From positions 4,526,001 to 4,590,000 of the forward strand of contig NZ_CP014504.1 of the NCBI RefSeq assembly GCF_001590605.1: a stretch of 64,000 nucleotides of DNA. The letters run 5' to 3'. The DNA comes from Pedobacter cryoconitis. Lineage in GTDB: Bacteria; Bacteroidota; Bacteroidia; Sphingobacteriales; Sphingobacteriaceae. Position numbers and translations under genes: made by a program. Numbering within the stretch: the stretch's first letter is position 1; every line of letters starts with the position of its first letter. The notes below the pieces were generated by a model that saw only the letters and a program-made list of their open reading frames with translations, searched no databases and was not told the DNA's origin. Shown in pieces: positions 1 through 7,076 of the stretch.

Positions 1-510
1 TTCATCAATAATGATACTTCCTGAAGGAAATAATAATTTGTCCATCAGAGAAACATAGACTTTACCGTTTTTCATTTCAACCGTTAATCCGTTCTTAGAG
101 AATCCCAGCAGTGCTTGCTCCAATTTCTCTTTTAATTGATTAGAGGCTTCATCACGTTTGCGTAAAATGTCTTCTACTTCTTTAAGGCGTTGTTCACGCT
201 TTTTAAGATCATCTGAGAGCTTACTGATTGCTGAAGAACTATTGTCCTTTAGCTTGGCATAATTGCCGTCTATGGCTTTATATTTACCCTGAAGCTCATT
301 AAGCTTACCATTCAGGTTGGCTGTGTCACGCTGTAATTTAGCAATAGCGCTTTGCAGCTTATCCATGGATTCTTGCGCTCCACTCCAACCGGTACCTAAA
401 GAATCTTGTTTAGCCAGCAGGGCCTTATATTTTTTTGGGGACAGAACTACACAGGAACTAAATGCACTGGCTAATAGCACAATGCTCAAAAACAAAATAA
501 CTTTCTTCAT
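1..510 (-). CDS. OmpA/MotB-type lipoprotein (C-terminus cut by window edge)
   Basis: The frame is open from an ATG at 508-510 to the left edge, giving 170 residues of the N-terminal part. A signal peptide ends in a lipobox-like stretch with Cys at residue 20, so an outer membrane lipoprotein is likely. Residues about 30-120 are rich in Lys, Gln, Glu and Leu heptads and look like a coiled coil. From about residue 133 the sequence resembles the start of an OmpA/MotB peptidoglycan-binding domain. The distal half of that domain is outside the window, so the family call rests on the coiled-coil plus the first strands. The DUF2461 gene ends 2 nt before its start codon. Confidence 0.75.
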   Translation of the reverse strand, partial: MKKVILFLSIVLLASAFSSCVVLSPKKYKALLAKQDSLGTGWSGAQESMDKLQSAIAKLQRDTANLNGKLNELQGKYKAIDGNYAKLKDNSSSAISKLSDDLKKREQRLKEVEDILRKRDEASNQLKEKLEQALLGFSKNGLTVEMKNGKVYVSLMDKLLFPSGSIIIDE

Positions 511-512
511 AA

Positions 513-1175
513 TTATGGTGCTATAGCTCCTCTCAGGAAGCGGATAAATGGGTATATCCCTATAAATGCCTTTTTTAAATGATTGACTAATGCAGGTTTT
601 AGTAGTTCCGCATCTGTAAGCGGAAGTACAGCAATATAGCTTTTGAGTTTTAACAAATCAATATGAGGATGTTCCGGATCATATCCTTTAGGAGCTTTCT
701 TCAGTGTATCATTTTTACTCAATTCAAACTGGTCTTTAAAACCTTTTGCTGCTATAATTTCAAGGAAATCTGAAGTATTATAGTCTATTTCTTCTCTTAT
801 TTTTTTTAGCAGGGATGCCTCCGGCATCCAATAGCCACCGGCAAAAAACGAATTCCCTGGTTGCAGGTGTAAGTAAAATTCCGGTCCGTTCCCTTCTGAG
901 TTTTTCACAGAAAAGGAGATTCCAAAGTTATTCTTGTAAGGGTCTTTGTTTTTACTGAACCGCACATCTCTGTAAATGCGCATCACGCATTTCTTAGCTT
1001 GTGTTTCGAGTGGGAATTGTGGGTCAACGTTTGCAAGAATAGGAATAAGTTCTTCAACCAGGCTAATTACATCAGCCTTTGCTGTTTCATAAACTTCCTT
1101 GTTCAGGGCAAACCATTCCCTGTTATTATTTGCTGCTACTGCGCTTAAAAAAGCTAGTGTTTCTGGCTTAATCAT
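513..1175 (-). CDS. DUF2461 family protein
   Basis: A 220-residue soluble protein. The N-terminal motif with FL, NNNREWF and a following Lys-rich helix (residues 8-27) and the central RIYRDVRFSKNKDPYK stretch are typical of DUF2461 (TIGR02453), whose biochemical role is unknown. Length fits the family. Its ATG overlaps the stop codon of the upstream DUF983 gene by 4 nt, so the two are translationally coupled at the tail of the respiratory cluster. The family is widespread, and nothing in the sequence ties it to respiration beyond position. Confidence 0.85.
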   Translation of the reverse strand: MIKPETLAFLSAVAANNNREWFALNKEVYETAKADVISLVEELIPILANVDPQFPLETQAKKCVMRIYRDVRFSKNKDPYKNNFGISFSVKNSEGNGPEFYLHLQPGNSFFAGGYWMPEASLLKKIREEIDYNTSDFLEIIAAKGFKDQFELSKNDTLKKAPKGYDPEHPHIDLLKLKSYIAVLPLTDAELLKPALVNHLKKAFIGIYPFIRFLRGAIAP

Positions 1176-1570
1176 GGTCTGTCGTAATAGGCGTTATAAC
1201 TAATTTTAGGGGAGAGCCAATGTAATAAAATCACGCGTGAATAACGATAGTTAAATGGTGCAAGAACTAAGCATCCACTAAAAATCACACCTACATACAT
1301 CCATAAGGAATCAAATTCCAGATTACCTCCAGAAAAAATATAGGTCGCAATACCCACGGCAATCATTTCCATCACATTCATTGCATAGCTGACATACATA
1401 GCGGCATAAAAGTAGCCTGGCTCTATCTCATACCGCTGTCCGCAATGACTGCAGATCTCATTTGTGCGTTGTAAATCGAAACCATATAATGTACCAGTAA
1501 AGATATTTCCTCTGCGGCAATGCGGACATTTACCTTGTACCAATGCATATAGTTTTGTTGTTTTCTCCAT
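1172..1570 (-). CDS. DUF983 membrane protein with two zinc-ribbon-like Cys pairs
   Basis: This 132-residue protein has two CxxC pairs (Cys15/18 and Cys40/43) followed by two hydrophobic helices at roughly 53-77 and 85-107. That is the DUF983 layout: a small metal-binding knuckle in front of a membrane hairpin. In many bacteria DUF983 genes sit beside cytochrome oxidase genes, as here, which suggests a role in oxidase biogenesis, but no activity has been shown that I can cite. The start at 1570 leaves 15 nt to the upstream gene. Confidence 0.85.
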   Translation of the reverse strand: MEKTTKLYALVQGKCPHCRRGNIFTGTLYGFDLQRTNEICSHCGQRYEIEPGYFYAAMYVSYAMNVMEMIAVGIATYIFSGGNLEFDSLWMYVGVIFSGCLVLAPFNYRYSRVILLHWLSPKISYNAYYDRP

Positions 1571-1585
1571 CTAAGCTGAAGGAGA

Positions 1586-1837
1586 TCAGGAACGCAGGGA
1601 AGCTTGTGAACGACGGTATCTTTTATACCACAGGAAGCCAATAGCAGCGATCATCAGGTAAGGAATTGCCATCAGATACAAAACACCGGTGTTTAGTCCG
1701 ACAGCTTGTGTATTCCCATTTTGAGTTCCCTGTTCTGCACTGATTGTACACATGGCACATTGTGCTGCAGCTTTCTGCAGACCAGCTCCTGCTGTTACAG
1801 CAACCAAAAGAATAAAGAAGATAATAGCTCTTTTCAT
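1586..1837 (-). CDS. Small membrane protein with a CxxC next to its signal peptide
   Basis: An 83-residue protein with an N-terminal signal or anchor helix (about 5-25), a Cys pair at residues 27 and 30 (QCAMC), a short polar segment rich in Gln, Gly and Asn, a second hydrophobic helix (about 52-70) and a basic tail. I do not know a named family. Similar short proteins lie downstream of oxidase genes in other Bacteroidota, so an oxidase assembly role is plausible but inferred. The Cys pair would face the periplasm and could bind copper or act in redox; the adjacent SCO-like protein lacks its Cys pair. Confidence 0.75.
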   Translation of the reverse strand: MKRAIIFFILLVAVTAGAGLQKAAAQCAMCTISAEQGTQNGNTQAVGLNTGVLYLMAIPYLMIAAIGFLWYKRYRRSQASLRS

Positions 1838-1900
1838 TGGATTTTATTGTTTATAAACCTTATCAAAAGCAAGGTTCACTATGTGAATTGGTAACGCTAA

Positions 1901-1908
1901 CAAATATA
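1901..1908 (-). promoter_or_regulatory. Candidate -7 element (TAnnTTTG) for the small CxxC gene
   Basis: On the minus strand positions 1908-1901 read TATATTTG, which fits the Bacteroidota -7 consensus. The predicted transcript would have a leader of about 58 nt before the ATG at 1837. No convincing TTTG -33 element is seen at the usual 19-21 nt spacing, so this is a weak call. It lies in the 134-nt gap after the DUF420 gene, the largest gap in this part of the cluster. Confidence 0.3.
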
Positions 1909-1971
1909 AAGATTAAACGAACAATTAAGCCTGACATTACATAAGCCTAATGTAAAAATGCCAGATGTTGT

Positions 1972-2544
1972 TTAAAAATTATAATATGGTGAAATCATCA
2001 GGTAAACAATTACTCCGGTAACAGCTACATATAGCCAAACCGGATAAGCCCATCTAACGATTTTACGGTGTCTTTCAATCTGCATACTAAATCCTCTCAG
2101 GAAACTAATCAGGATCAATGGCAACACAATGACGGCCAGCATAATATGGGTAATCAGAATAAAGAAATAAATCATTCTTGTTCCGCTTACTGCTGCAAGT
2201 TCAGCGACAGAAAGGATTCCGTTATGATCAATATCACCGTATTTGGTATCCTTTTCATAAAGGTGAAACAGGATATAAAATACAAGGAAAATAGCTGACA
2301 GGATAAACGTAATCACGTTCGTTATTTTATGGGCTTGTATATTTTTATTCTTGATAAAAATTAAAGACAGGATCAGTAATACTGCACAGGTAGCATTAAT
2401 ACCACCAATTAAATGTGGTAATAAATAGATGAAAGATGGTTTTGTTGTTGGTGGAGGTACAATCTTCAAAGCAATCACTACAGCAAGGACTACTGCACTA
2501 ACAATCCAGATCAGACGTAAAAAGAATTTATCGTTAATATTCAT
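1972..2544 (-). CDS. DUF420 membrane protein
   Basis: A 190-residue protein with about five transmembrane helices. The pattern PHLIGGINATCA, then HKITN and a conserved IMLAVIVLPLI helix matches DUF420, a family found beside cytochrome c oxidase and SCO genes and distantly related to CtaM/YozB oxidase assembly proteins. Membrane location is clear from the sequence. The role in oxidase maturation is inferred from the family and from its position 43 nt downstream of the SCO-like gene. Confidence 0.85.
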   Translation of the reverse strand: MNINDKFFLRLIWIVSAVVLAVVIALKIVPPPTTKPSFIYLLPHLIGGINATCAVLLILSLIFIKNKNIQAHKITNVITFILSAIFLVFYILFHLYEKDTKYGDIDHNGILSVAELAAVSGTRMIYFFILITHIMLAVIVLPLILISFLRGFSMQIERHRKIVRWAYPVWLYVAVTGVIVYLMISPYYNF

Positions 2545-2587
2545 GGTGTGTATCTTTATTAAGCATCAGGCGTCCCGCAGGGCAAAT

Positions 2588-3295
2588 CTACCTTCCGTCT
2601 CTTACATTTCTAAGTTCTTCGGCAACGAGAACTTTTATTTCATCATTCAGCTTGGAGAGCGCTTCTTGATTAGTCGCATCATAATAACCTCTGATACGGT
2701 GCTGAGGATCCAGAAGAACAAATAGATTGCTATAGGTGAATTTGCGTTCTCCCTTTTCAAAATGTTGCTGGGCATCAATATAAAGCCCTTTATTAATCCA
2801 GTTATAAACTGCAGTACTATCTCCGGTCAGTATATCCCATTTACCTGCCTTTGCTTTTAGTTTCTCAGCATAAGGAAGCAGTTTAGCAGGAACATCTGTT
2901 ACCGGATCTATACTTAAGCCCATAAAATGAATTAACGGATTCTTGATATAGGTATTCATATACACGTTCATTGCTTTGTTAGCAAATTCTACGGCATAAT
3001 TATTCCCGGATGTGTAAATCAGGTTCAGCACAATTATTTTTCCTTCGTAATTCTTCCAGCTCACAGTGTCTGCCCGCTGATTGATAAACCGGAAATCAGG
3101 TAACTGATGATAAATAGTATCTGGAATCTGTTTTCCTCTTTTGGAATGGAAAGTAGCAGCTACTTTTTTGGGGCCGAAAAAGGGTAATGGTTTATACCTG
3201 TTCTTTCCTTGTTCAACCAGTTCATAATATAAAAATCCCGGTACCGCTAAAATCGATACCAGGATTATTATTTTTTTTATTGAAGAAAACTTCAT
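2588..3295 (-). CDS. SCO1/SenC-like protein lacking the copper-binding residues
   Basis: A 235-residue protein with an N-terminal membrane anchor (about 8-26) and a thioredoxin-like SCO domain (about 62-225). The fold markers are present: the EGKIIVLNLIYT strand, a SIDP turn, the ILTGD segment and a VLLD..RIRGYYD C-terminal strand. The canonical CxxxC is replaced by Gly97 and Ala101, and the distal His ligand is Tyr188. In known SCO proteins these three residues bind copper for CuA assembly. This copy therefore cannot act by the usual chemistry, although it keeps its place right after the subunit IV gene (3-nt gap). Fold call is firm; function is unknown. Confidence 0.8.
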   Translation of the reverse strand: MKFSSIKKIIILVSILAVPGFLYYELVEQGKNRYKPLPFFGPKKVAATFHSKRGKQIPDTIYHQLPDFRFINQRADTVSWKNYEGKIIVLNLIYTSGNNYAVEFANKAMNVYMNTYIKNPLIHFMGLSIDPVTDVPAKLLPYAEKLKAKAGKWDILTGDSTAVYNWINKGLYIDAQQHFEKGERKFTYSNLFVLLDPQHRIRGYYDATNQEALSKLNDEIKVLVAEELRNVRDGR

Positions 3296-3298
3296 GAA

Positions 3299-3652
3299 TT
3301 AAATAGTCATATGTATATGCAAATAACCACCTTCAATGAGCATCAAGGTTATAAAGTACGCAATAAATATAAATGCGAGCCCAAGTGAAAGCTGCAGCCC
3401 TGTTTTCTCAAACTTAAGGTGCATAAAGTAGGCAACAATATAATATGCTTTTAAAAGGGTTAATAAGATGTAAGCAATATTACCAGCAGTGTGAGAAACC
3501 AATCCTTTTGGTAAAATTACCAATGCAATGATAAATTCTACTACAGTAATCCCTAATAAGATAAAGAATACTTGCCAGATTTTTGATTTGCTTAGGCCAG
3601 CATGCTCATCATGTGCATGCTCTTCTGTATTTTGTAAGTTATGTTCAGACAT
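3299..3652 (-). CDS. Cytochrome c oxidase subunit IV family protein
   Basis: A 117-residue protein with a His-rich polar N-terminus and three hydrophobic helices. The conserved KAYYIVAYFMHLKFE segment and the YFITLMLIEGGYLH end are typical of the small CtaF/caa3-type subunit IV family. It would be a structural subunit of the heme-copper oxidase in the inner membrane. It sits between the subunit III genes and the SCO-like gene with gaps of a few nucleotides, consistent with one transcript. Confidence 0.85.
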   Translation of the reverse strand: MSEHNLQNTEEHAHDEHAGLSKSKIWQVFFILLGITVVEFIIALVILPKGLVSHTAGNIAYILLTLLKAYYIVAYFMHLKFEKTGLQLSLGLAFIFIAYFITLMLIEGGYLHIHMTI

Positions 3653-3670
3653 AATATATTTTTTGAGGAA

Positions 3671-4378
3671 TTAAACTAAATAGAAGAAGGTAAATACGAA
3701 TACCCAAACCAGGTCAACAAAGTGCCAGTATAAACCTACTTTTTCAACCATCAGGTAATGACCACGTTTCTCGAAAGTTCCGTTGATAGTCATAATCAGG
3801 ATGATGATATTTAATAAAACACCCGTGAATACGTGAAATCCGTGGAATCCTGTAATCGTAAAGAACAAGTTAGCAAACTGTTGCGCTGCGACGTTAGACA
3901 CAGGCCCAACAAAGAATTCCTGTAACTTCTCTGGTTTTGGAATAGATGCCCACCAGAAACCTTCATGGTGAAGGTGAGTCCACTCTAATGCCTGGCAACC
4001 CAGGAACATGAAACCACCGATAATAGTAGCAACCATCCACCAGATCACTTCTTTCTTAGCACGTCTGTGACCAGCTTCAACAGCTAATACCATAGTTACC
4101 GAACTCATGATCAGGATAAAAGTCATAATACCTACGAACACTAATGGTGCTCCGGATTCTACTAAACCTGGAATAGACTGGAATACCAAATCCGGATCAG
4201 GCCATGTAAATTTCGTGAAACGTTGCGCTCCGTAGTATACCAATAATGAAGAGAATGTAAATGCATCTGATAGCAAGAAAAACCACATCATTATTTTTCC
4301 GTATTCTACCGACCACGGTGAACGGCCGCCACTCCATGGAGTAGTTTTTACCTGATCTAATTGTGATAATGAATTCAT
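3671..4378 (-). CDS. Cytochrome c oxidase subunit III (first downstream copy, 235 aa)
   Basis: The 235-residue protein has about five long hydrophobic helices and the subunit III signatures GFHGFHVFTG and WHFVDLVWVFVFTFFYLV at its C-terminus. Subunit III stabilises the proton and oxygen supply to subunit I. It is one of two adjacent subunit III proteins here; this copy has a longer loop between helices 3 and 4 that carries HHEGFWWASIPKPE. Two subunit III genes in tandem are usual for Bacteroidota oxidase clusters. Confidence 0.9.
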   Translation of the reverse strand: MNSLSQLDQVKTTPWSGGRSPWSVEYGKIMMWFFLLSDAFTFSSLLVYYGAQRFTKFTWPDPDLVFQSIPGLVESGAPLVFVGIMTFILIMSSVTMVLAVEAGHRRAKKEVIWWMVATIIGGFMFLGCQALEWTHLHHEGFWWASIPKPEKLQEFFVGPVSNVAAQQFANLFFTITGFHGFHVFTGVLLNIIILIMTINGTFEKRGHYLMVEKVGLYWHFVDLVWVFVFTFFYLV

Positions 4379-4408
4379 TTTAAAAATTGTAATAGTTTGT
4401 TAAAAAGT

Positions 4409-5002
4409 CTAACTGTTCAAAAGTAAAAAAACATAGAGATATATCCATAATATATCTATAAAATGCCAAAATATAGAGGCTATTTCTATGCGATATACCG
4501 CATTTTCTTTAGGAATTTTGCCATATGCACCCCAAAGGCTATTCAGGATGAAACAAAGTCCCGCAAAAATATGCAGTAAGTGCATGCCGGAAACAATATA
4601 AATCGTAGAAATTGCTGCGTTATTGTTAACCAGTGTTGCACCGCTTTGGTATAATGCCGACCATGCGTCTACTTGAAGATAGCCAAAAGCAATCCCCAAT
4701 GCCAGGGTTGACCATAGAAATATTTTTTGCGTCTGTATATTTTGCTGACGGACTGCTTTTGCTGCGAAGAATAAACAGATGCTGCTTAATACCAAAACTG
4801 CTGTGCTGTACATAAAGACATCGGGAAGAACTAATCCATGTCCTTTACCTTTAGATGCCGCAAAAACAATATAATAACTTGTAAATCCTCCAAACATAAT
4901 AGTCGAAGAGACCACAAATAGCCAAAGAACAAATTTCTTAGCTTTAAAAGAGGTAGCTAATCTATCTTGTGCTACGTCTTCCGGTTTTAATGTGTGTACC
5001 AT
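4409..5002 (-). CDS. Heme-copper oxidase subunit III family protein (197 aa)
   Basis: A 197-residue membrane protein with five helices and subunit III motifs (SGMHLLHIFAGL, then WHFIDILWIYLYVFLLL at the end). It is shorter than the neighbouring subunit III and probably contributes to the same oxidase, perhaps as a heterodimeric replacement for seven-helix subunit III; that last point is inference. It starts 10 nt after the heme O synthase gene ends, so coupled expression is likely. Confidence 0.88.
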   Translation of the reverse strand: MVHTLKPEDVAQDRLATSFKAKKFVLWLFVVSSTIMFGGFTSYYIVFAASKGKGHGLVLPDVFMYSTAVLVLSSICLFFAAKAVRQQNIQTQKIFLWSTLALGIAFGYLQVDAWSALYQSGATLVNNNAAISTIYIVSGMHLLHIFAGLCFILNSLWGAYGKIPKENAVYRIEIASIFWHFIDILWIYLYVFLLLNS

Positions 5003-5012
5003 ATATAAAAAA

Positions 5013-5915
5013 CTATTTACCTATAAAATCAAACAATAAAATCAATTGTACCAGTGGTATATAAAAGAACGAACAGAACATCACTTTACGTGCGCTGTCT
5101 ATATCCAGTTTTACCAGTAGTTTAAAGGCCAGCAGTGCAAAAACCACCCCGGCTATCATCGAAACTCCTGCAATGTAATACCCGCCAAATCCAAAGAAGG
5201 TAGGCAACAAACTCACAGGTATTAATATTAATGTGCTTAAGAAAACAAGAAATGCGCTTGTCTTGTCTCTTTTTTTAGTTGGCAACAACCTGAAACCTGC
5301 TTTTTTGTAGTCATCATCCAGCACCCATGCAATTGCCCAGAAATGTGGAAACTGCCATACGAACTGTACAAGAAAAAGAATCCCTGCTACTTCATAATCT
5401 ACATGCGTAAAATTAGTGGTATGGCCCAGAGCAGCTAAATAACCAATCAGCGGTGGTAAAGCACCTGGTATTGCACCTACAAAAACGGCAATCGGAGATT
5501 TACGTTTTAAAGGGGTATAAACAAATGCGTAAAGTAAAATAGAAAACACTGATAAAAGACCTGTTTCCAGATTCAGCTTCCCTAATAACCAGGTACCAAG
5601 CATTCCCATGATCAAACCCAGTACTAAACCCTGGCCAGTTGTCATTCTTCCTGCCGGCATTGGACGATCCATGGTACGGGTCATCAGTTTATCCAGATCC
5701 TTTTCTATAATCTCATTGAAGCAATTGGCTGCTGCAGTGACTAAAAATCCACCCGCTACCAGAATCAGCCAGTTTCCCCAGTCAATAGACGGAACCTCAC
5801 CCCTGGCAACCTGCATCCTTGAACCAATTAAAAAAGTAATTGACGCAGAAAACACAACCAGAAAAGTAAGTCTGAATTTGATGAGTTTAGATAAATCTGA
5901 GAAAAATAATTTCAA
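5013..5915 (-). CDS. ctaB: Protoheme IX farnesyltransferase (heme O synthase)
   Basis: A 300-residue UbiA-family prenyltransferase with about nine membrane helices. It shows the first Asp-rich site (N..NEIIEKDLDKLMTRTMDRP, about residues 66-84), the YTPLKRKSP loop and the DDDYKKAGFRLLP second site. It transfers a farnesyl group to heme B to make heme O, which CtaA converts to heme A for the oxidase. It lies directly after ctaA with a 17-nt gap, and length is normal. Confidence 0.95.
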   Translation of the reverse strand: MKLFFSDLSKLIKFRLTFLVVFSASITFLIGSRMQVARGEVPSIDWGNWLILVAGGFLVTAAANCFNEIIEKDLDKLMTRTMDRPMPAGRMTTGQGLVLGLIMGMLGTWLLGKLNLETGLLSVFSILLYAFVYTPLKRKSPIAVFVGAIPGALPPLIGYLAALGHTTNFTHVDYEVAGILFLVQFVWQFPHFWAIAWVLDDDYKKAGFRLLPTKKRDKTSAFLVFLSTLILIPVSLLPTFFGFGGYYIAGVSMIAGVVFALLAFKLLVKLDIDSARKVMFCSFFYIPLVQLILLFDFIGK

Positions 5916-5932
5916 TTCTATGTGTTTTAATA

Positions 5933-6991
5933 TTATTGATTATAAGTACTTGTTCTGTATACCAGCAGATAAAGATAAAACTGGAGTGTAAACAGAACTG
6001 TTGAGAACACTAAATGTATAACCTGAGCTGCAGGCGGCAGTGCAAAGCTAGCTAATAATAATCCACTCGCAATTTGTACCATCAGTACCAGTACTATTGA
6101 ATTACCTAATTTCAATTCCGTCGCTTTACCGCCAAATTTATTCATTACGAACTGGTAAATGAATGCATTCAGTACCACTACAAAAATTGCCAGATCACGG
6201 TGATAAGAGAAGATATCCCCTATTTTTCCAATCCAGGTATGTCTTTCCTGGTATAAAAGGTTTTTTGAAATCTCATCAATAGCTTCTCTTACTTCTGTTC
6301 CCAAAACGATTTGCAAAACACTCAGAACCAAAGAAACCAGGATCAGTACTTTTAACCAGAATACTTTAGAAATAACGACAGTTGGTTCCTTATGCAGTGA
6401 TTGCGCATAGTAATGCGTGTAGACCAATATTGCCAGCATGACCAGGGCCAGCAGCATATGAACGGTCACTACCCAGGCCAGTAAATTAGTGGAAACAACA
6501 ATTGATCCCAGCCAGGCCTGAAAAACTACCATAAAAAGGTTCAGTATACTTAAAACTATAATCCTTTTAGCTTTACTCTTATACGTAAATGAAAGAACGG
6601 TAACTGCAATTAATAAAAATCCTGTAGCTGCTCCGGTAAGGCGGTTAATATATTCAGTCCAGGTTTTTGCTGCATTAAATGATTCCGGAACTGTTATACT
6701 TTGATCGTGACGGATACTATCTGCCACATCTTTTTTACCCATTTTATCAAGCATAAGCGCAAAACGCTCATTCTTTTTAACCCTGCCTGCTACGTATTTA
6801 TCTTTATAGTCTTTCGGAAGCTGATCTACCGATGTTGGCGGAACGTATTGGTCAAAACATTTTGGCCAGTCCGGACAACCCATACCTGAACCTGTACTTC
6901 TTACTACTGCACCAGCTAAGATGAGTACTAATGTCACTATTAAAGTAATCAGGTTTAACCGGATAAATCTCTTTTCAGATTTAGGAACCAT
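5933..6991 (-). CDS. ctaA: Heme A synthase (COX15/CtaA family)
   Basis: A 352-residue eight-helix membrane protein that oxidises heme O to heme A. The N-terminal helix is followed by the RSTGSGMGCPDWPKC loop with Cys39 and Cys45. His178, His264 and His326 sit in helices where family heme ligands are expected. The helix II motif is EYINR (Glu113, Asn116), whereas bacterial CtaA usually has EyxHR, so the fourth His is Asn. The loop between helices I and II is unusually long and charged (about 50-105). A terminator-like hairpin separates it from coxA upstream. Confidence 0.92.
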   Translation of the reverse strand: MVPKSEKRFIRLNLITLIVTLVLILAGAVVRSTGSGMGCPDWPKCFDQYVPPTSVDQLPKDYKDKYVAGRVKKNERFALMLDKMGKKDVADSIRHDQSITVPESFNAAKTWTEYINRLTGAATGFLLIAVTVLSFTYKSKAKRIIVLSILNLFMVVFQAWLGSIVVSTNLLAWVVTVHMLLALVMLAILVYTHYYAQSLHKEPTVVISKVFWLKVLILVSLVLSVLQIVLGTEVREAIDEISKNLLYQERHTWIGKIGDIFSYHRDLAIFVVVLNAFIYQFVMNKFGGKATELKLGNSIVLVLMVQIASGLLLASFALPPAAQVIHLVFSTVLFTLQFYLYLLVYRTSTYNQ

Positions 6992-7001
6992 TAGTTTGAT
7001 T

Positions 7002-7055
7002 TTAAAAAAAATGAGGTTATCGTTCTAAGTAGATACTCAAGCAGATAACCTCATT
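7002..7055 (-). terminator. Rho-independent terminator between subunit I and ctaA
   Basis: On the minus strand, just past the subunit I stop codon, a perfect 12-bp inverted repeat (7055-7044 with 7021-7010, 22-nt loop) is followed by a run of eight T residues and an AT-rich tail. This is the standard intrinsic terminator layout. It splits the otherwise tight respiratory cluster into an act-cox unit and a ctaA-onward unit, or lowers expression of the distal genes by partial read-through. Confidence 0.8.
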
Positions 7056-7076
7056 GTATAATTTTAATAAAGGAGA

